Source of the DNA: Streptomyces vietnamensis | GTDB taxonomy: Bacteria; Actinomycetota; Actinomycetes; Streptomycetales; Streptomycetaceae | DNA: 64,000 nt | Assembly (NCBI RefSeq): GCF_000830005.1 | Contig: NZ_CP010407.1 | Span: forward strand, 2,089,001-2,153,000 | Direction of reading: 5' to 3' | Shown here: positions 8,719-16,338 of the stretch, piece after piece | How the letters are laid out: each line of letters opens with the position of its first letter | Numbering within the stretch: the first letter of the stretch is position 1 | Made by a program: the position numbers and the translations under genes | Notes under the pieces: model-generated | Told to the model about the DNA's origin: nothing | Database searches by the model: none | The model's input: the letters and a program-made list of their open reading frames with translations, nothing else

Positions 8719-9440
8719 GCGGGGTTCCTCCCGGCCGTGCTTGCGGATGCTGATTCGGTGGTCTGTGGGGCGCCGTGCGGGATGAACGTGGTGCAGACGC
8801 CGTCACCATGCGCGATGGTGGCCAGACGCTGGACGTGCGTTCCCAAGAGGCGGGAGAAGAATTCCGTCTCCGCCTCGCACAGCTGGGGGTACTGCTCGGC
8901 GACGTGGGCGACCGGGCAGTGGTGTTGGCAGAGCTGCTCGCCGACCGGCGCGTTCCGCGCAGTGGCAGCGTACCCGTCCGCCGTGAGGGCCTTGGCCAGG
9001 GCCTCGGTCCGCTGGGCGGGCTCGGCCGACTCGACGGCCTCGCGGTACGCCCCGGCCTGGGCCTCGATCCGGTCGCGGGCGAAGGCGGCGACGGCCGCCT
9101 CTCCGCCGGCGTTGCGCTCGATCCAGCGGAGCGCCTCGACGGCGAGGGAGTCGTACGACTGGTCGAAGGCGTCCCGGCCGCAGTCGGTGAGCGCGAAGAC
9201 CTTCGCGGGGCGGCCGCGGGACCGGGTCCCGTAGACGCGTTTCTCGCGGGCTTCGACGACGTTCTCGGCGACCAGCGAGTCGAGGTGGCGGCGGACGGCG
9301 GCCTGGGTGAGGCGGAGCCGCCCGGCGAGGTCGGCGACGGTCGAGGGACCGTGGTCCAGGATCGACCGCGCGACCCGGTTGCGCGTGGAACGCTCTCGGG
9401 TCGCGAGTTCCTCCACCGGAGCCGCGCCAACGTTTTTCAC
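8715..9440 (-). CDS. sufR: SufR Fe-S-sensing transcriptional repressor
   Basis: A 241-residue regulator heading the suf operon. It has a winged helix-turn-helix at about residues 17-80 ([42 protein letters not shown]). A C-terminal cysteine set C171, C175 and C188 ([24 protein letters not shown]) fits the cluster ligands known in SufR. In Streptomyces avermitilis, holo-SufR represses its own operon through CAAC-N6-GTTG; exactly this sequence is present at 9440-9453, touching the GTG start. The start at 9440 (GTGAAAAACGTT) fits the family. It overlaps sufB by four bases. Confidence 0.93.
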   Translation of the reverse strand: MKNVGAAPVEELATRERSTRNRVARSILDHGPSTVADLAGRLRLTQAAVRRHLDSLVAENVVEAREKRVYGTRSRGRPAKVFALTDCGRDAFDQSYDSLAVEALRWIERNAGGEAAVAAFARDRIEAQAGAYREAVESAEPAQRTEALAKALTADGYAATARNAPVGEQLCQHHCPVAHVAEQYPQLCEAETEFFSRLLGTHVQRLATIAHGDGVCTTFIPHGAPQTTESASASTAGRNPA

Positions 9441-9453
9441 AACGCCATTGTTG
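9440..9453 (-). promoter_or_regulatory. SufR operator CAAC-N6-GTTG at the sufR start
   Basis: CAAC (9440-9443), six bases, then GTTG (9450-9453) form a palindrome whose edge base is the first base of the sufR GTG start codon. AT-rich TAATTA (9456-9461) lies just upstream and is a candidate -10, so repressor binding would cover the transcription start. The motif agrees with the recognition sequence described for Streptomyces SufR. Confidence 0.75.
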
Positions 9454-9512
9454 CGTAATTAATCGGGGAGTGACAAGCGGCGTCCTGACCGGTGACGATG
9501 GCGTGCATCACG

Positions 9513-9529
9513 CAGGTAAGGCTTACCTG
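9513..9529 (-). promoter_or_regulatory. iron box (DtxR/IdeR/DmdR1-type operator) upstream of the suf operon
   Basis: CAGGTAAGGCTTACCTG is a perfect 17-bp palindrome. In the 19-bp window it agrees at about 14 positions with the actinobacterial iron box TTAGGTTAGGCTAACCTAA. It lies about 73-89 bases upstream of the sufR start and 15 bases beyond the stop of the DUF72 gene. No start codon of any other gene is near, so suf is the likely target. Binding by DmdR1/IdeR is inferred from sequence only. Confidence 0.65.
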
Positions 9530-9543
9530 AGCTGCGGAAACGA

Positions 9544-10353
9544 TCATTCGTGGGATGAATCGCGACCGCCCCGACCAGCGGTTTCCCAGCCCTCGACCGG
9601 CTCGGCCGGCACGGCCACCGTCCGGCCCGCCCCGCTCATCAGACGCCGGAAGGAGGCCGCGTCACGGACCGCCTCCACGCCCGGATCGTTGTTGAAATAG
9701 ACGTACGCGTCGGCCCCCTCCGGCCAGCCCTCGACGATCCGCCCGGCCCACCCCTCCAGCGCCTGGCGGCCGTACGCGGGCCAGGGCCGGGCCCGGCCCT
9801 CGTGCAGCCGCAGATAGCACCAGTCCGCCGTCCGCCACAGCGGCGTCACCGGCCTCGACCGCCGGTCCGCCCAGCAGAGCGCGGCACCCCGCCCCACCAG
9901 CACCGCCTCGGTCCGGTCCGTCCACCACGAGGCGTGCCGGGGCTCGACGGCGACCCGCACCCCCGCCGGGAAACAGGCGAGGACCGCGTCGAGCAGCCCG
10001 GGGTCGGCCCGCAGCGAGGGCGGGAACTGGAGCAGGACCGGCCCGAGCCGGTCCCCGAGCCCCTCCGCCCGCTCCATCAGCTGCGCCACCATGCCCTCCG
10101 GCTCCCGCAGCCGCTCGACGTGCGTCAGCCGGCGGTTCGCCTTGACCGCCATCACGAAGCCCTCGGGCGTCCGCTTCCGCCAGGTGGCGAAGGTGTCGCG
10201 CTCGGGCAGCCCGTAGAAGGCGCTGTTGTTCTCCACGGTGGCGAACCGGCGCGCGTACTCCTCCAGCCAGAGCCGCTGCGGCACGCCCTCGGGGTAGAAC
10301 GTGCCCCGCCAGTCCTTGTACTGCCACCCCGAAGTGCCCACGAAGACCGTCAT
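9544..10353 (-). CDS. DUF72 family protein (YecE-like)
   Basis: A 269-residue member of the DUF72 family, a TIM-barrel-like fold of unknown biochemical function. The diagnostic N-terminus FVGTSGWQYKDWRGTFYPEG (3-22) is followed by ENNSAFYGLP, the segment FVMAVKANRRLTH, VLLQFPPSL, and the C-terminal DAYVYFNNDPGVEAVRDA. The ATG at 10353 matches the family start; the frame is open 40 codons further upstream but that stretch is low-complexity Arg/Gly/Pro. It is divergent from the ABC exporter and upstream of the suf promoter on the same strand. Confidence 0.88.
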   Translation of the reverse strand: MTVFVGTSGWQYKDWRGTFYPEGVPQRLWLEEYARRFATVENNSAFYGLPERDTFATWRKRTPEGFVMAVKANRRLTHVERLREPEGMVAQLMERAEGLGDRLGPVLLQFPPSLRADPGLLDAVLACFPAGVRVAVEPRHASWWTDRTEAVLVGRGAALCWADRRSRPVTPLWRTADWCYLRLHEGRARPWPAYGRQALEGWAGRIVEGWPEGADAYVYFNNDPGVEAVRDAASFRRLMSGAGRTVAVPAEPVEGWETAGRGGRDSSHE

Positions 10354-10454
10354 ACGGAGCCCCTGCCCCGTCCGCGGCCGCCCATCCGGCGCCGCCCGGT
10401 TCCGTCCCGGGCACCCCCGCCGGGGGCGCGGCCCGTCCCGTACCGGCGGGTCCT

Positions 10455-10460
10455 TAGACT
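10455..10460 (+). promoter_or_regulatory. -10 element TAGACT of a probable leaderless ABC-exporter promoter
   Basis: TAGACT starts exactly 13 bases before the ATG at 10468. No Shine-Dalgarno sequence is present between them. Confidence 0.55.
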
Positions 10461-10467
10461 TCCCGGC

Positions 10468-11418
10468 ATGCACGGGAAGCCCTCACCGAGTGAATCCGCC
10501 GACACCGCCGTCCGCGTCCGCGGTCTGGTCAAGCGGTACGGAAGCAAGACCGCCGTCGACGGCCTCGACCTCGACGTGCGCGCGGGCACCGTCACCGCCG
10601 TCCTCGGCCCCAACGGGGCCGGCAAGACCACCACCGTCGAGACCTGCGAGGGCTACCGCAGGCCCGACGCCGGCACCGTCCGCGTCCTCGGCCTCGACCC
10701 GATCGCCGACGCCGCCGCCCTGCGCCCCAGGATCGGCGTGATGCTCCAGTCCGGCGGCGTCTACTCCGGCGCCCGCGCCGACGAGATGCTCCGCCACATG
10801 GCGAAACTGCACGCCCACCCCCTGGACGTCGACGCCCTCATCGAGCGGCTCGGCCTCGGCTCCTGCGGCCGCACCACCTACCGACGCCTCTCCGGCGGCC
10901 AGCAGCAGCGCCTCGCGCTCGCCATGGCCGTCGTCGGCCGCCCCGAGCTCGTCTTCCTCGACGAGCCCACCGCAGGTCTCGACCCGCAGGCCCGCCGCGC
11001 CACCTGGGACCTCGTCCGCGAGCTGCGCGCCGACGGCGTGACCGTGGTCCTCACCACCCACTTCATGCACGAGGCCGAGGAGCTCGCCGACGACGTCGCC
11101 ATCGTCGACGCCGGCCGGGTCGCCGCCCAGGGCAGCCCCGAGGAGCTGTGCCGCGGCGGCGCCGAGAACACCCTCCGCTTCACCGGCCGGCCAGGACTCG
11201 ACCTGGGCTCCCTGCTCAAGGCGCTGCCGGACGGCTCGGCCGCCGCGGAACCGCTCCCCGGCACGTACCGGATCACCGGCACCGTCGACCCCCAGCTGCT
11301 CGCCACGGTCACCACCTGGTGCGCCCAGCACGGCGTCATGCCCGACGGCATCTCCGTCGAACGCCACACCCTCGAAGACGTTTTTCTGGAGCTCACCGGC
11401 AAGGAGCTGAGGTCATGA
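10468..11418 (+). CDS. ABC transporter ATP-binding protein (DrrA-type exporter)
   Basis: A 316-residue ABC ATPase of the daunorubicin-resistance (DrrA) type. It has Walker A GPNGAGKTT (about 51-59), signature LSGGQQQRLALAMAV (about 141-155), Walker B PELVFLDEPTAGLD (about 159-172), and H-loop TTHFMHEAEEL (about 194-204). A C-terminal regulatory extension ends in ELTGKELRS. It pairs with the ABC-2 permease at 11531. In mycobacteria an ABC exporter also lies between suf and ctaA, so a role linked to heme or the respiratory chain is possible but unproven. The stop overlaps the start of a mini-ORF (ATGA). Confidence 0.9.
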   Translation: MHGKPSPSESADTAVRVRGLVKRYGSKTAVDGLDLDVRAGTVTAVLGPNGAGKTTTVETCEGYRRPDAGTVRVLGLDPIADAAALRPRIGVMLQSGGVYSGARADEMLRHMAKLHAHPLDVDALIERLGLGSCGRTTYRRLSGGQQQRLALAMAVVGRPELVFLDEPTAGLDPQARRATWDLVRELRADGVTVVLTTHFMHEAEELADDVAIVDAGRVAAQGSPEELCRGGAENTLRFTGRPGLDLGSLLKALPDGSAAAEPLPGTYRITGTVDPQLLATVTTWCAQHGVMPDGISVERHTLEDVFLELTGKELRS

Positions 11419-11534
11419 AGTCGGACACCACGCGGATCCGCCGGGGGTCCGGCCCGCGGCGCAGCCGCAATCGGGCGCAGTGTCCCCCGGGCAAGCACAG
11501 CCTCGAACCGACCGGCAAGGAGCTGCGCGGATGA
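11415..11534 (+). CDS. 39-codon basic mini-ORF between ABC ATPase and permease, with duplicated 3' end
   Basis: An open frame of 39 codons, rich in Arg, starts with an ATG that overlaps the ATPase stop (ATGA) and overlaps the permease ATG at its own end (GGATGAG). Its last residues SLEPTGKELRG echo the ATPase ending ELTGKELRS. The 15-base stretch ACCGGCAAGGAGCTG occurs at 11395-11409 and again, in the equivalent frame, at 11511-11525. It may be a small insertion/duplication that kept coupling intact and not a gene with its own function. No family is recognised. Confidence 0.4.
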   Translation: MKSDTTRIRRGSGPRRSRNRAQCPPGKHSLEPTGKELRG

Positions 11535-12295
11535 GCGCCGGTACCTACTCCCCGAAGCCGGGGGCCGCCCCCGTCGGGCGCATGATCGCCGCGCAGACCG
11601 CCCTGGAGACCAGGATGCTGCTGCGCAACGGCGAGCAGCTGCTCCTGACGGTGATCATCCCCTCTCTGCTCCTGGTGCTCTTCTCCACCGTCGACATCGT
11701 GGACACGGGCACCGACAAGGCCGTCGACTTCCTGGCCCCGGGCGTCCTCGCCCTCGCCGTGCTGTCCACCGCCTTCACCGGCCAGGCCATCGCGACCGGT
11801 TTCGAGCGGCGGTACGGGGTGCTCAAGCGCCTCGGAGCCTCACCGCTCCCCCGCTGGGCGCTCATGACCGCCAAGACGCTCTCCGTCCTGGTCACCGAGG
11901 TCCTGCAGATCGTGCTCCTGACGGCGATCGCCCTGGCCCTCGGCTGGTCCCCGCACGGCAACCCCCTCTCGGTCCTGCTGCTCCTGGTCCTCGGCACGGC
12001 CGCCTTCTCCGGGCTCGGCCTGCTGATGGCCGGCACCCTCAAGGCCGAGGCCACCCTCGCCGCCGCGAACCTGGTCTTCCTGCTGCTCCTGGTGGGCGGC
12101 GGGGTCATCGTCCCGCTGGAGAAGTTCGGCGCCGCGGGCGACGTGCTGGCGCTGCTCCCGATCTCGGCCCTCTCGGACGGCCTGCGCGACGTCCTCAGGG
12201 ACGGGGCCTCGATGCCGTGGGGCGACGCGGGGATCCTGGCCGTCTGGGCGGTCCTGGGGCTCGGGGCGGCGGCGAGGTTCTTCCGCTGGGAGTAA
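11531..12295 (+). CDS. ABC-2 type transporter permease (DrrB-like)
   Basis: A 254-residue integral membrane partner of the upstream ATPase. About six transmembrane segments are visible, the first at about 37-60 (LLLTVIIPSLLLVLFSTVDI), followed by FLAPGVLALAVLSTAFTGQA, the conserved cytoplasmic FERRYGVLKRLGASPLPRWA, and later ANLVFLLLLVGGGVIVPLEK and SALSDGLRDVL motifs of ABC-2 exporters. The substrate is unknown. It ends 73 bases before ctaA in the same direction. It may be transcribed with the ATPase, while ctaA probably has its own promoter. Confidence 0.9.
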   Translation: MSAGTYSPKPGAAPVGRMIAAQTALETRMLLRNGEQLLLTVIIPSLLLVLFSTVDIVDTGTDKAVDFLAPGVLALAVLSTAFTGQAIATGFERRYGVLKRLGASPLPRWALMTAKTLSVLVTEVLQIVLLTAIALALGWSPHGNPLSVLLLLVLGTAAFSGLGLLMAGTLKAEATLAAANLVFLLLLVGGGVIVPLEKFGAAGDVLALLPISALSDGLRDVLRDGASMPWGDAGILAVWAVLGLGAAARFFRWE

Positions 12296-12355
12296 CCGTA
12301 AGGTTCCGTTCCGCCATATACGCCCCCCTCGTGAAAGCGCGCACAAGCGCCGCCC

Positions 12356-12361
12356 TACGAT
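12356..12361 (+). promoter_or_regulatory. -10 element TACGAT of a probable leaderless ctaA promoter
   Basis: TACGAT is a near-consensus actinobacterial -10 sequence. It begins 13 bases before the ctaA GTG at 12369, with no ribosome-binding site between. Confidence 0.6.
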
Positions 12362-12368
12362 AAGGCCC

Positions 12369-13331
12369 GTGCAGACCCCCCTCGCCTTCATCGCCCAGCG
12401 CTGGACCCCGTCCCCCCGGACGCTCCGGCGCGCCGCGCTCGCCGCCGTCGTGATGAGCGTGCTCATCATCGTCACCGGCGGCGCGGTCCGGCTGACCGGT
12501 TCCGGTCTCGGCTGCGACACCTGGCCGAAGTGCACGGACGACAGCCTCATCGTCACGCCCGAGCAGGGCTACCGGGGCGCGATCGAGTTCGGCAACCGGA
12601 TGCTGACGTACGTCCTGTCGGCGGCGGTCGGCTGGGCGATCGTCGCCGCCCGTTCCACCAAGCCCTGGCGGCGCGGGCTCACCCGGCTCGCCTGGGCCCA
12701 GTTCTGGATCGTGATGAGCAACGCCGTCATCGGCGGCATCACGGTGTGGATGGGCCTCAACCCGTGGACGGTGGCCGGCCACTTCCTCGCCGCGAACTCC
12801 CTGCTCACGGTCGCCGTCATCACCTGGCACCGCACCGGCGAGGGCGACACCGCACCCCGCCCGCGCGTACCGCGCCCGGTCCGCAAGCTGTCCTGGGCGA
12901 TCACGCTCGTCTCCGCCCTGCTGATCGTGCTCGGCACGACGGTCACGGGCGCCGGCAAGCACGCCGGTGACAGCAGCGACGTCCCGCGCATGCCGTGGGA
13001 CTGGACGAACGCCGCCCACGTCCACGCGATCGCCGCCTGGGTCGTCTGCGCCCTCGCGGTCGCCATGTGGCTGGTCCTGCGCGTGGTGGACGCCCCGGAC
13101 GACACCCGCGCCCGCGCCCGCGACCTGCTGATCGTGCTGCTCGCCCAGGGCGGCGTGGGCTATCTGCAGTACTTCACGGGCGTCCCGGAGCTCCTGGTCG
13201 CCGTCCACATGCTCGGCTCCTCGCTGATGTGGATCGCGGTCCTGCGGCTCGCCCTGAGCCTGCGCGAGCGCCCGCTCGCCGTGCCGGACATCCCGGCCCA
13301 GGCGGACCCGGAACTGGCGGCCACGGCCTGA
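12369..13331 (+). CDS. ctaA: heme A synthase (CtaA/COX15)
   Basis: A 320-residue membrane enzyme that oxidises heme O to heme A for the aa3-type cytochrome oxidase. About eight hydrophobic helices are present. The extracellular cysteine pair typical of Gram-positive CtaA is seen in LTGSGLGCDTWPKCTDDSLI (about 41-60), with a downstream conserved acidic residue. Candidate heme-ligand histidines lie in NPWTVAGHFLAANSLLT, AAHVHAIAAWVV and VAVHMLGSSLMW. The GTG start at 12369 follows TACGAT. It is convergent with the amidohydrolase across a repeat-rich gap. Heme A synthesis is completed by ctaB at 15044. Confidence 0.95.
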   Translation: MQTPLAFIAQRWTPSPRTLRRAALAAVVMSVLIIVTGGAVRLTGSGLGCDTWPKCTDDSLIVTPEQGYRGAIEFGNRMLTYVLSAAVGWAIVAARSTKPWRRGLTRLAWAQFWIVMSNAVIGGITVWMGLNPWTVAGHFLAANSLLTVAVITWHRTGEGDTAPRPRVPRPVRKLSWAITLVSALLIVLGTTVTGAGKHAGDSSDVPRMPWDWTNAAHVHAIAAWVVCALAVAMWLVLRVVDAPDDTRARARDLLIVLLAQGGVGYLQYFTGVPELLVAVHMLGSSLMWIAVLRLALSLRERPLAVPDIPAQADPELAATA

Positions 13332-13337
13332 CGGCCT

Positions 13338-13416
13338 CTGGATCCAGAATTCTGGATCCACGATCCTGAATGCGGATCCTGGATCCAAGATCCCGGATTC
13401 TGGATCCAAGATCCCG
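13338..13416. repeat. cluster of CTGGATCCA repeats with a perfect palindrome, between convergent genes
   Basis: The 9-mer CTGGATCCA occurs at 13338, 13352, 13379 and 13400. The first two, joined by an EcoRI-like GAATTC, form a perfect 22-bp palindrome (13339-13360). The last two are part of a 17-bp direct repeat CTGGATCCAAGATCCCG (13379-13395 and 13400-13416), 21 bases apart. The cluster fills the 91-bp gap between ctaA and the amidohydrolase and could fold into several hairpins, so it may act as a terminator. Confidence 0.85.
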
Positions 13417-13422
13417 ACGGGT

Positions 13423-14508
13423 CTATCGGCTCCCCGCGAGCCGGTAGACCCGTTTCGCGTTGTCCGCCGCGATCATCGTCGCCACCCGCTGCGCGTCCGT
13501 ACGGGTCCAGGCGCCGTCCATGACCCACTCCCCGAGCACCCGGACGAGCGCCGAGCGGAACGCGCTCGCGGCGACCACGTGGAGCTCGGGCAGCCCCTGG
13601 GCGCCGCTGGAGAACAGCAGCTTGCCGAACGGCGCGCGCTCCAGGACCTCGGCGAGGACCGCCGCCGCACGGGCCCCGGTGTGGGCGAGGACGGGGCCGA
13701 GGTCGGCGTACACGTGCGGGTGAAGTCCGGTCAGGTGGGCGGCCGCGCGGTGGTGCGGGTAGCGGTGCAGCAGCACCAGGTCGGTGCCGAGCCCCGCGGT
13801 GGCGGCGGCGAAGCCGTTCAGGGCGGTCGGATCCTCCGTGTGCAGCTGGAGGGGGCGCCCGGCGGTGACCGCGATCCAGAGCAGGTGGCGCAGCAGGACG
13901 GGGTCGCTGAGCCGGCCACCGACCGGGCGGGCGGCCAGCCAGCGCCCGGCGGCGCCGCGTACCTCTCCGGGGCCGGGCGGTTCGGGCGCGCTCGCGGACG
14001 CGGAGGCCGCGGAGGCGAAGGCCACGGCGCCGGCGGCGGCCCCGTGGACGGCCTCGGCGAGGTGGGCGAGGAAGGCCTCGACGGTGCCCGAGGTGCCGGC
14101 GACCTGTTCGGCGAGGCGTTCGAGGCGGACGATCTCGTGGGCCTCGGCGGCGCCCGCGGCGCCGAGCTCGGCGGGGGGCGTGAGGTCGCCGGGGAGCCCG
14201 GTGTCGACCAGATAGGTGGAGATCCCGGAGGCCCGGAGCAGCCGGCGGCCGGCCTCGGCGGCGCCGAGTTCCCGGCGGCGGGCGAGGTAGCGGGCGGGCG
14301 GGCAGTGTGGTTCCAGACCGAGGAGCGGCGGGCACCAGCGGCGCACGGCGAAGCCGGTCTGGGTGTCGAAGAAGGTGGTGCCCGGGGCGGGCAGCACGGC
14401 GGCCCCGCCCAGGTGGGCGCCGAGGTGGGCCTCGAAGGTGCCGAGGCCGAGCTCCGTTCGGAGCACCCCGTGGCAGTACTGGTCCACCAGGTCCGGCGTG
14501 TCGATCAT
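13423..14508 (-). CDS. amidohydrolase family protein
   Basis: A 361-residue protein with an amidohydrolase-2-like TIM barrel, substrate unknown. Recognisable parts are the N-terminal DLVDQYCHGVLRTELGLGTF, where the usual metal-binding HxH is reduced to a single histidine, then RPLQLHTEDPTALNG (about 220), LVLLHRYPHHRAAAHL, HPHVYADLGPVLAH and the C-terminal ATMIAADNAKRVYRL. An Ala/Ser-rich low-complexity insert lies near residues 160-185. The ATG at 14508 has an AGGGAG Shine-Dalgarno sequence nine bases away; the frame runs further upstream without a likely start. Catalysis remains to be shown, given the incomplete metal motif. Confidence 0.82.
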   Translation of the reverse strand: MIDTPDLVDQYCHGVLRTELGLGTFEAHLGAHLGGAAVLPAPGTTFFDTQTGFAVRRWCPPLLGLEPHCPPARYLARRRELGAAEAGRRLLRASGISTYLVDTGLPGDLTPPAELGAAGAAEAHEIVRLERLAEQVAGTSGTVEAFLAHLAEAVHGAAAGAVAFASAASASASAPEPPGPGEVRGAAGRWLAARPVGGRLSDPVLLRHLLWIAVTAGRPLQLHTEDPTALNGFAAATAGLGTDLVLLHRYPHHRAAAHLTGLHPHVYADLGPVLAHTGARAAAVLAEVLERAPFGKLLFSSGAQGLPELHVVAASAFRSALVRVLGEWVMDGAWTRTDAQRVATMIAADNAKRVYRLAGSR

Positions 14509-14588
14509 CTCGGGGGGCTCCCTGTGTGGACGTGTCTCCACACGTCCTAACGGGTGAGCCCCGCGCGAGGTTGTTGCCTCAGCCGTTG

Positions 14589-14909
14589 TCAGCCGTTGGA
14601 GGGGCCGCCGATCTGGATGCCGGCCATCCGGGTCCACTCGTACGGGCCGGTGGCGACCTTGGCGGCGAACTCGCCGTCGAACTCCTCGTGGAGGGTCAGA
14701 CCGGCCTTCTCGGCGGCCTGCTGCGCGATCGCGTACGACTTCGCGACGAGGTCGCCCCAGCCGCCGTCCGTGCCGACCAGGACGATCCGGGTGCCCGCCT
14801 GGCCGATGTGCGCGAGGTGTCCCTCGGCGCCGCCGTGCGCCTTGGAGAAGGCCTTGATCTCCTTGGCGAGCCTGGCCGCCCTGCGCTCTTCCTGCTTCGT
14901 TTCTGCCAT
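14589..14909 (-). CDS. conserved small hypothetical protein
   Basis: A 106-residue soluble protein without a family I can name. It starts with a charged helix (MAETKQEERRAARLAKEIKA), followed by an alpha/beta-looking body with GTRIVLVGTDGGWGDLVAKS and ends in WTRMAGIQIGGPSNG. ATG 14909 is preferred over an upstream start because TAGCAT lies exactly 13 bases before it. It sits between the amidohydrolase and the ctaB terminator. Coding is supported by the clean Streptomyces codon pattern. Function is unknown. Confidence 0.75.
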   Translation of the reverse strand: MAETKQEERRAARLAKEIKAFSKAHGGAEGHLAHIGQAGTRIVLVGTDGGWGDLVAKSYAIAQQAAEKAGLTLHEEFDGEFAAKVATGPYEWTRMAGIQIGGPSNG

Positions 14910-14916
14910 GACACGG

Positions 14917-14922
14917 ATGCTA
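14917..14922 (-). promoter_or_regulatory. -10 element TAGCAT of a probable leaderless promoter
   Basis: TAGCAT begins 13 bases before the ATG at 14909 of the small conserved protein. Confidence 0.5.
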
Positions 14923-14942
14923 CCGAGGGGTAGATCCAGTGG

Positions 14943-14986
14943 CGACGGCCGGGCCATGTGGGCTGTCCCACGTGACCCGGCCGTCG
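14943..14986. terminator. hairpin downstream of ctaB
   Basis: CGACGGCCGGG (14943-14953) pairs with CCCGGCCGTCG (14976-14986), and GTGGG/CCCAC (14958-14962, 14967-14971) forms an inner stem. It lies 58 bases beyond the ctaB stop. A TTTTTT run (14997-15002) is on the wrong side for ctaB, so this would be a U-less terminator for the minus strand. Confidence 0.7.
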
Positions 14987-15043
14987 GCCGAACAAATTTT
15001 TTCGGATGGGCGCGGTTTCAGATGAGCGCGCCCACGGCTGCTC

Positions 15044-15991
15044 TCAGCGCAGGAAGGGGTCCACCGCGACCGCGACGAAGAGCAGCGAGACATAGGTGAT
15101 GGACCAGTGGAAGAGGCGCATCTCCTTGAGCTTGGCGCCCGTCACCTCGGCCTTGGCTCGGTTGAGGAGCGCGTGCGCCTCCCAGAGCCACCAGCCGCCG
15201 GTCAGCAGCGCCACCGCGGTGTAGAACCAGCCGGTGTAGCCCAGCGGGGTGAGCAGCAGGGAGACGGCGACCATGACCCAGCTGTAGACCACGATCTGCT
15301 TGGCGACGACCTTGTTGGAGGCGAGCACCGGCAGCATGGGCACGCCCGCGCGTGCGTAGTCGTCCTTCACCTTCATCGACAGCGGCCAGTAGTGCGGCGG
15401 CGTCCAGAAGAAGATGACGAGGAAGAGGATGACCGCGGCCCACGACATCGAGTTCGTCACGGCCGACCAGCCGATGAGCACCGGCAGACAGCCGGCGATG
15501 CCGCCCCAGACGATGTTCTGGGCGGTGCGCCGCTTGAGGATCATCGTGTAGACCACGACGTAGAAGAGGAGCGCGCCGAGCGAGAGGGCGGCGGACAGCC
15601 AGTTGACCAGCAGGCCGAACCAGAGCGTGGAGACCACGGCGAGGGTGAGCCCGAAGACCAGGCCCTCGCGCGGGGTGAGCACGCCCGTGACGAGCGGCCG
15701 CTGGGAGGTGCGGTCCATCAGGGCGTCGATGTCGCGGTCGATGTACATGTTCAGCGCGTTCGCGCCGCCCGCCGACAGATAGCCGCCGAAGCAGGTGGCG
15801 AGCACCAGCCACAGGTCCGGCACGCCCTGTTCGGCGAGGAACATCACCGGAACGGTCGTGATGAGCAGCAGTTCGATGATCCGCGGCTTGGTCAGCGCCA
15901 CGAATGCCTTGACGCGGGCCCCGAACGGCCGATGGCCCCCCGGGCTGGGAGTCAAGACGACCCCTGCGGGTCGGGACTCGACGGCCGTCAC
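15044..15991 (-). CDS. ctaB: protoheme IX farnesyltransferase (heme O synthase)
   Basis: A 315-residue polytopic membrane prenyltransferase that converts heme B to heme O, the substrate of CtaA. The UbiA-type aspartate-rich motif is [20 protein letters not shown] (about 80-100), and the second is [20 protein letters not shown] (about 210-230). The N-terminal [20 protein letters not shown] is also diagnostic. The frame is open 79 codons further upstream, but GTG 15991 (GTGACGGCCGTC) has an AGGGG Shine-Dalgarno sequence and matches the family start [10 protein letters not shown]. It is divergent from tkt, as in other actinomycetes. Confidence 0.95.
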   Translation of the reverse strand: MTAVESRPAGVVLTPSPGGHRPFGARVKAFVALTKPRIIELLLITTVPVMFLAEQGVPDLWLVLATCFGGYLSAGGANALNMYIDRDIDALMDRTSQRPLVTGVLTPREGLVFGLTLAVVSTLWFGLLVNWLSAALSLGALLFYVVVYTMILKRRTAQNIVWGGIAGCLPVLIGWSAVTNSMSWAAVILFLVIFFWTPPHYWPLSMKVKDDYARAGVPMLPVLASNKVVAKQIVVYSWVMVAVSLLLTPLGYTGWFYTAVALLTGGWWLWEAHALLNRAKAEVTGAKLKEMRLFHWSITYVSLLFVAVAVDPFLR

Positions 15992-16338
15992 GCACACCCC
16001 TGACAGAGAAATTCCCAGCAAGCTCCCCGAGTGAAGACGGGGTAAAGCTTGCGCGTACCACGCCACTGTAGACGTTGCCCAGACGCCGATCTTCGCGGGG
16101 GTGGGGTCGTGTTGGTGCGGTACGTCCCAAGGGGTGGACACCGTTCGGGGGCGGCTCGGGCGCGGCTCGGGAGGCGAACTCCCACGACCACCGGCAGTCT
16201 TGCTGTGTCCCTCCTTTTCTCCGCTCATATGAGGGGCATGGACACGGAAAGACGGGCGTTCTGCGGGGGTAGGCTCGACAACGCCGGTACACCCTCAGTC
16301 ACCGGCTCAAGACATGTGGAGAGGAGCCCTGACCCAGG
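15992..16338. other. divergent ctaB/tkt intergenic region, 347 bp
   Basis: No convincing gene is present; the short frames here have poor codon bias and no ribosome-binding site. The region must hold the promoters of ctaB and of the tkt operon. Visible structure is limited to the palindrome CTCATATGAG (16224-16233), bracketed by GTGTCC (16205-16210) and GGACAC (16241-16246), and a GAGAGGAG Shine-Dalgarno stretch before tkt. Confidence 0.6.

Noticed and set aside
9470..9700. Plus-strand 76-codon frame over the iron box and the end of the DUF72 gene
   Set aside because: Overlaps a solid gene on the other strand, has no ribosome-binding site, and its protein is low-complexity.
13339..13360. Cloning-vector or assembly artefact because of GGATCC and GAATTC sites
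   Set aside because: Flanking sequence is seamless native DNA, and the sites are part of a larger repeat with non-restriction-site bases repeated as well.
14997..15002. TTTTTT run as a canonical terminator on the plus strand
   Set aside because: No plus-strand gene ends here; both neighbours run leftward, so the U-tract would be on the wrong side of the stem for them.
16075..16272. Short frames in the ctaB/tkt divergent gap
   Set aside because: No start signal, no conserved features, and poor codon pattern; better treated as promoter region.
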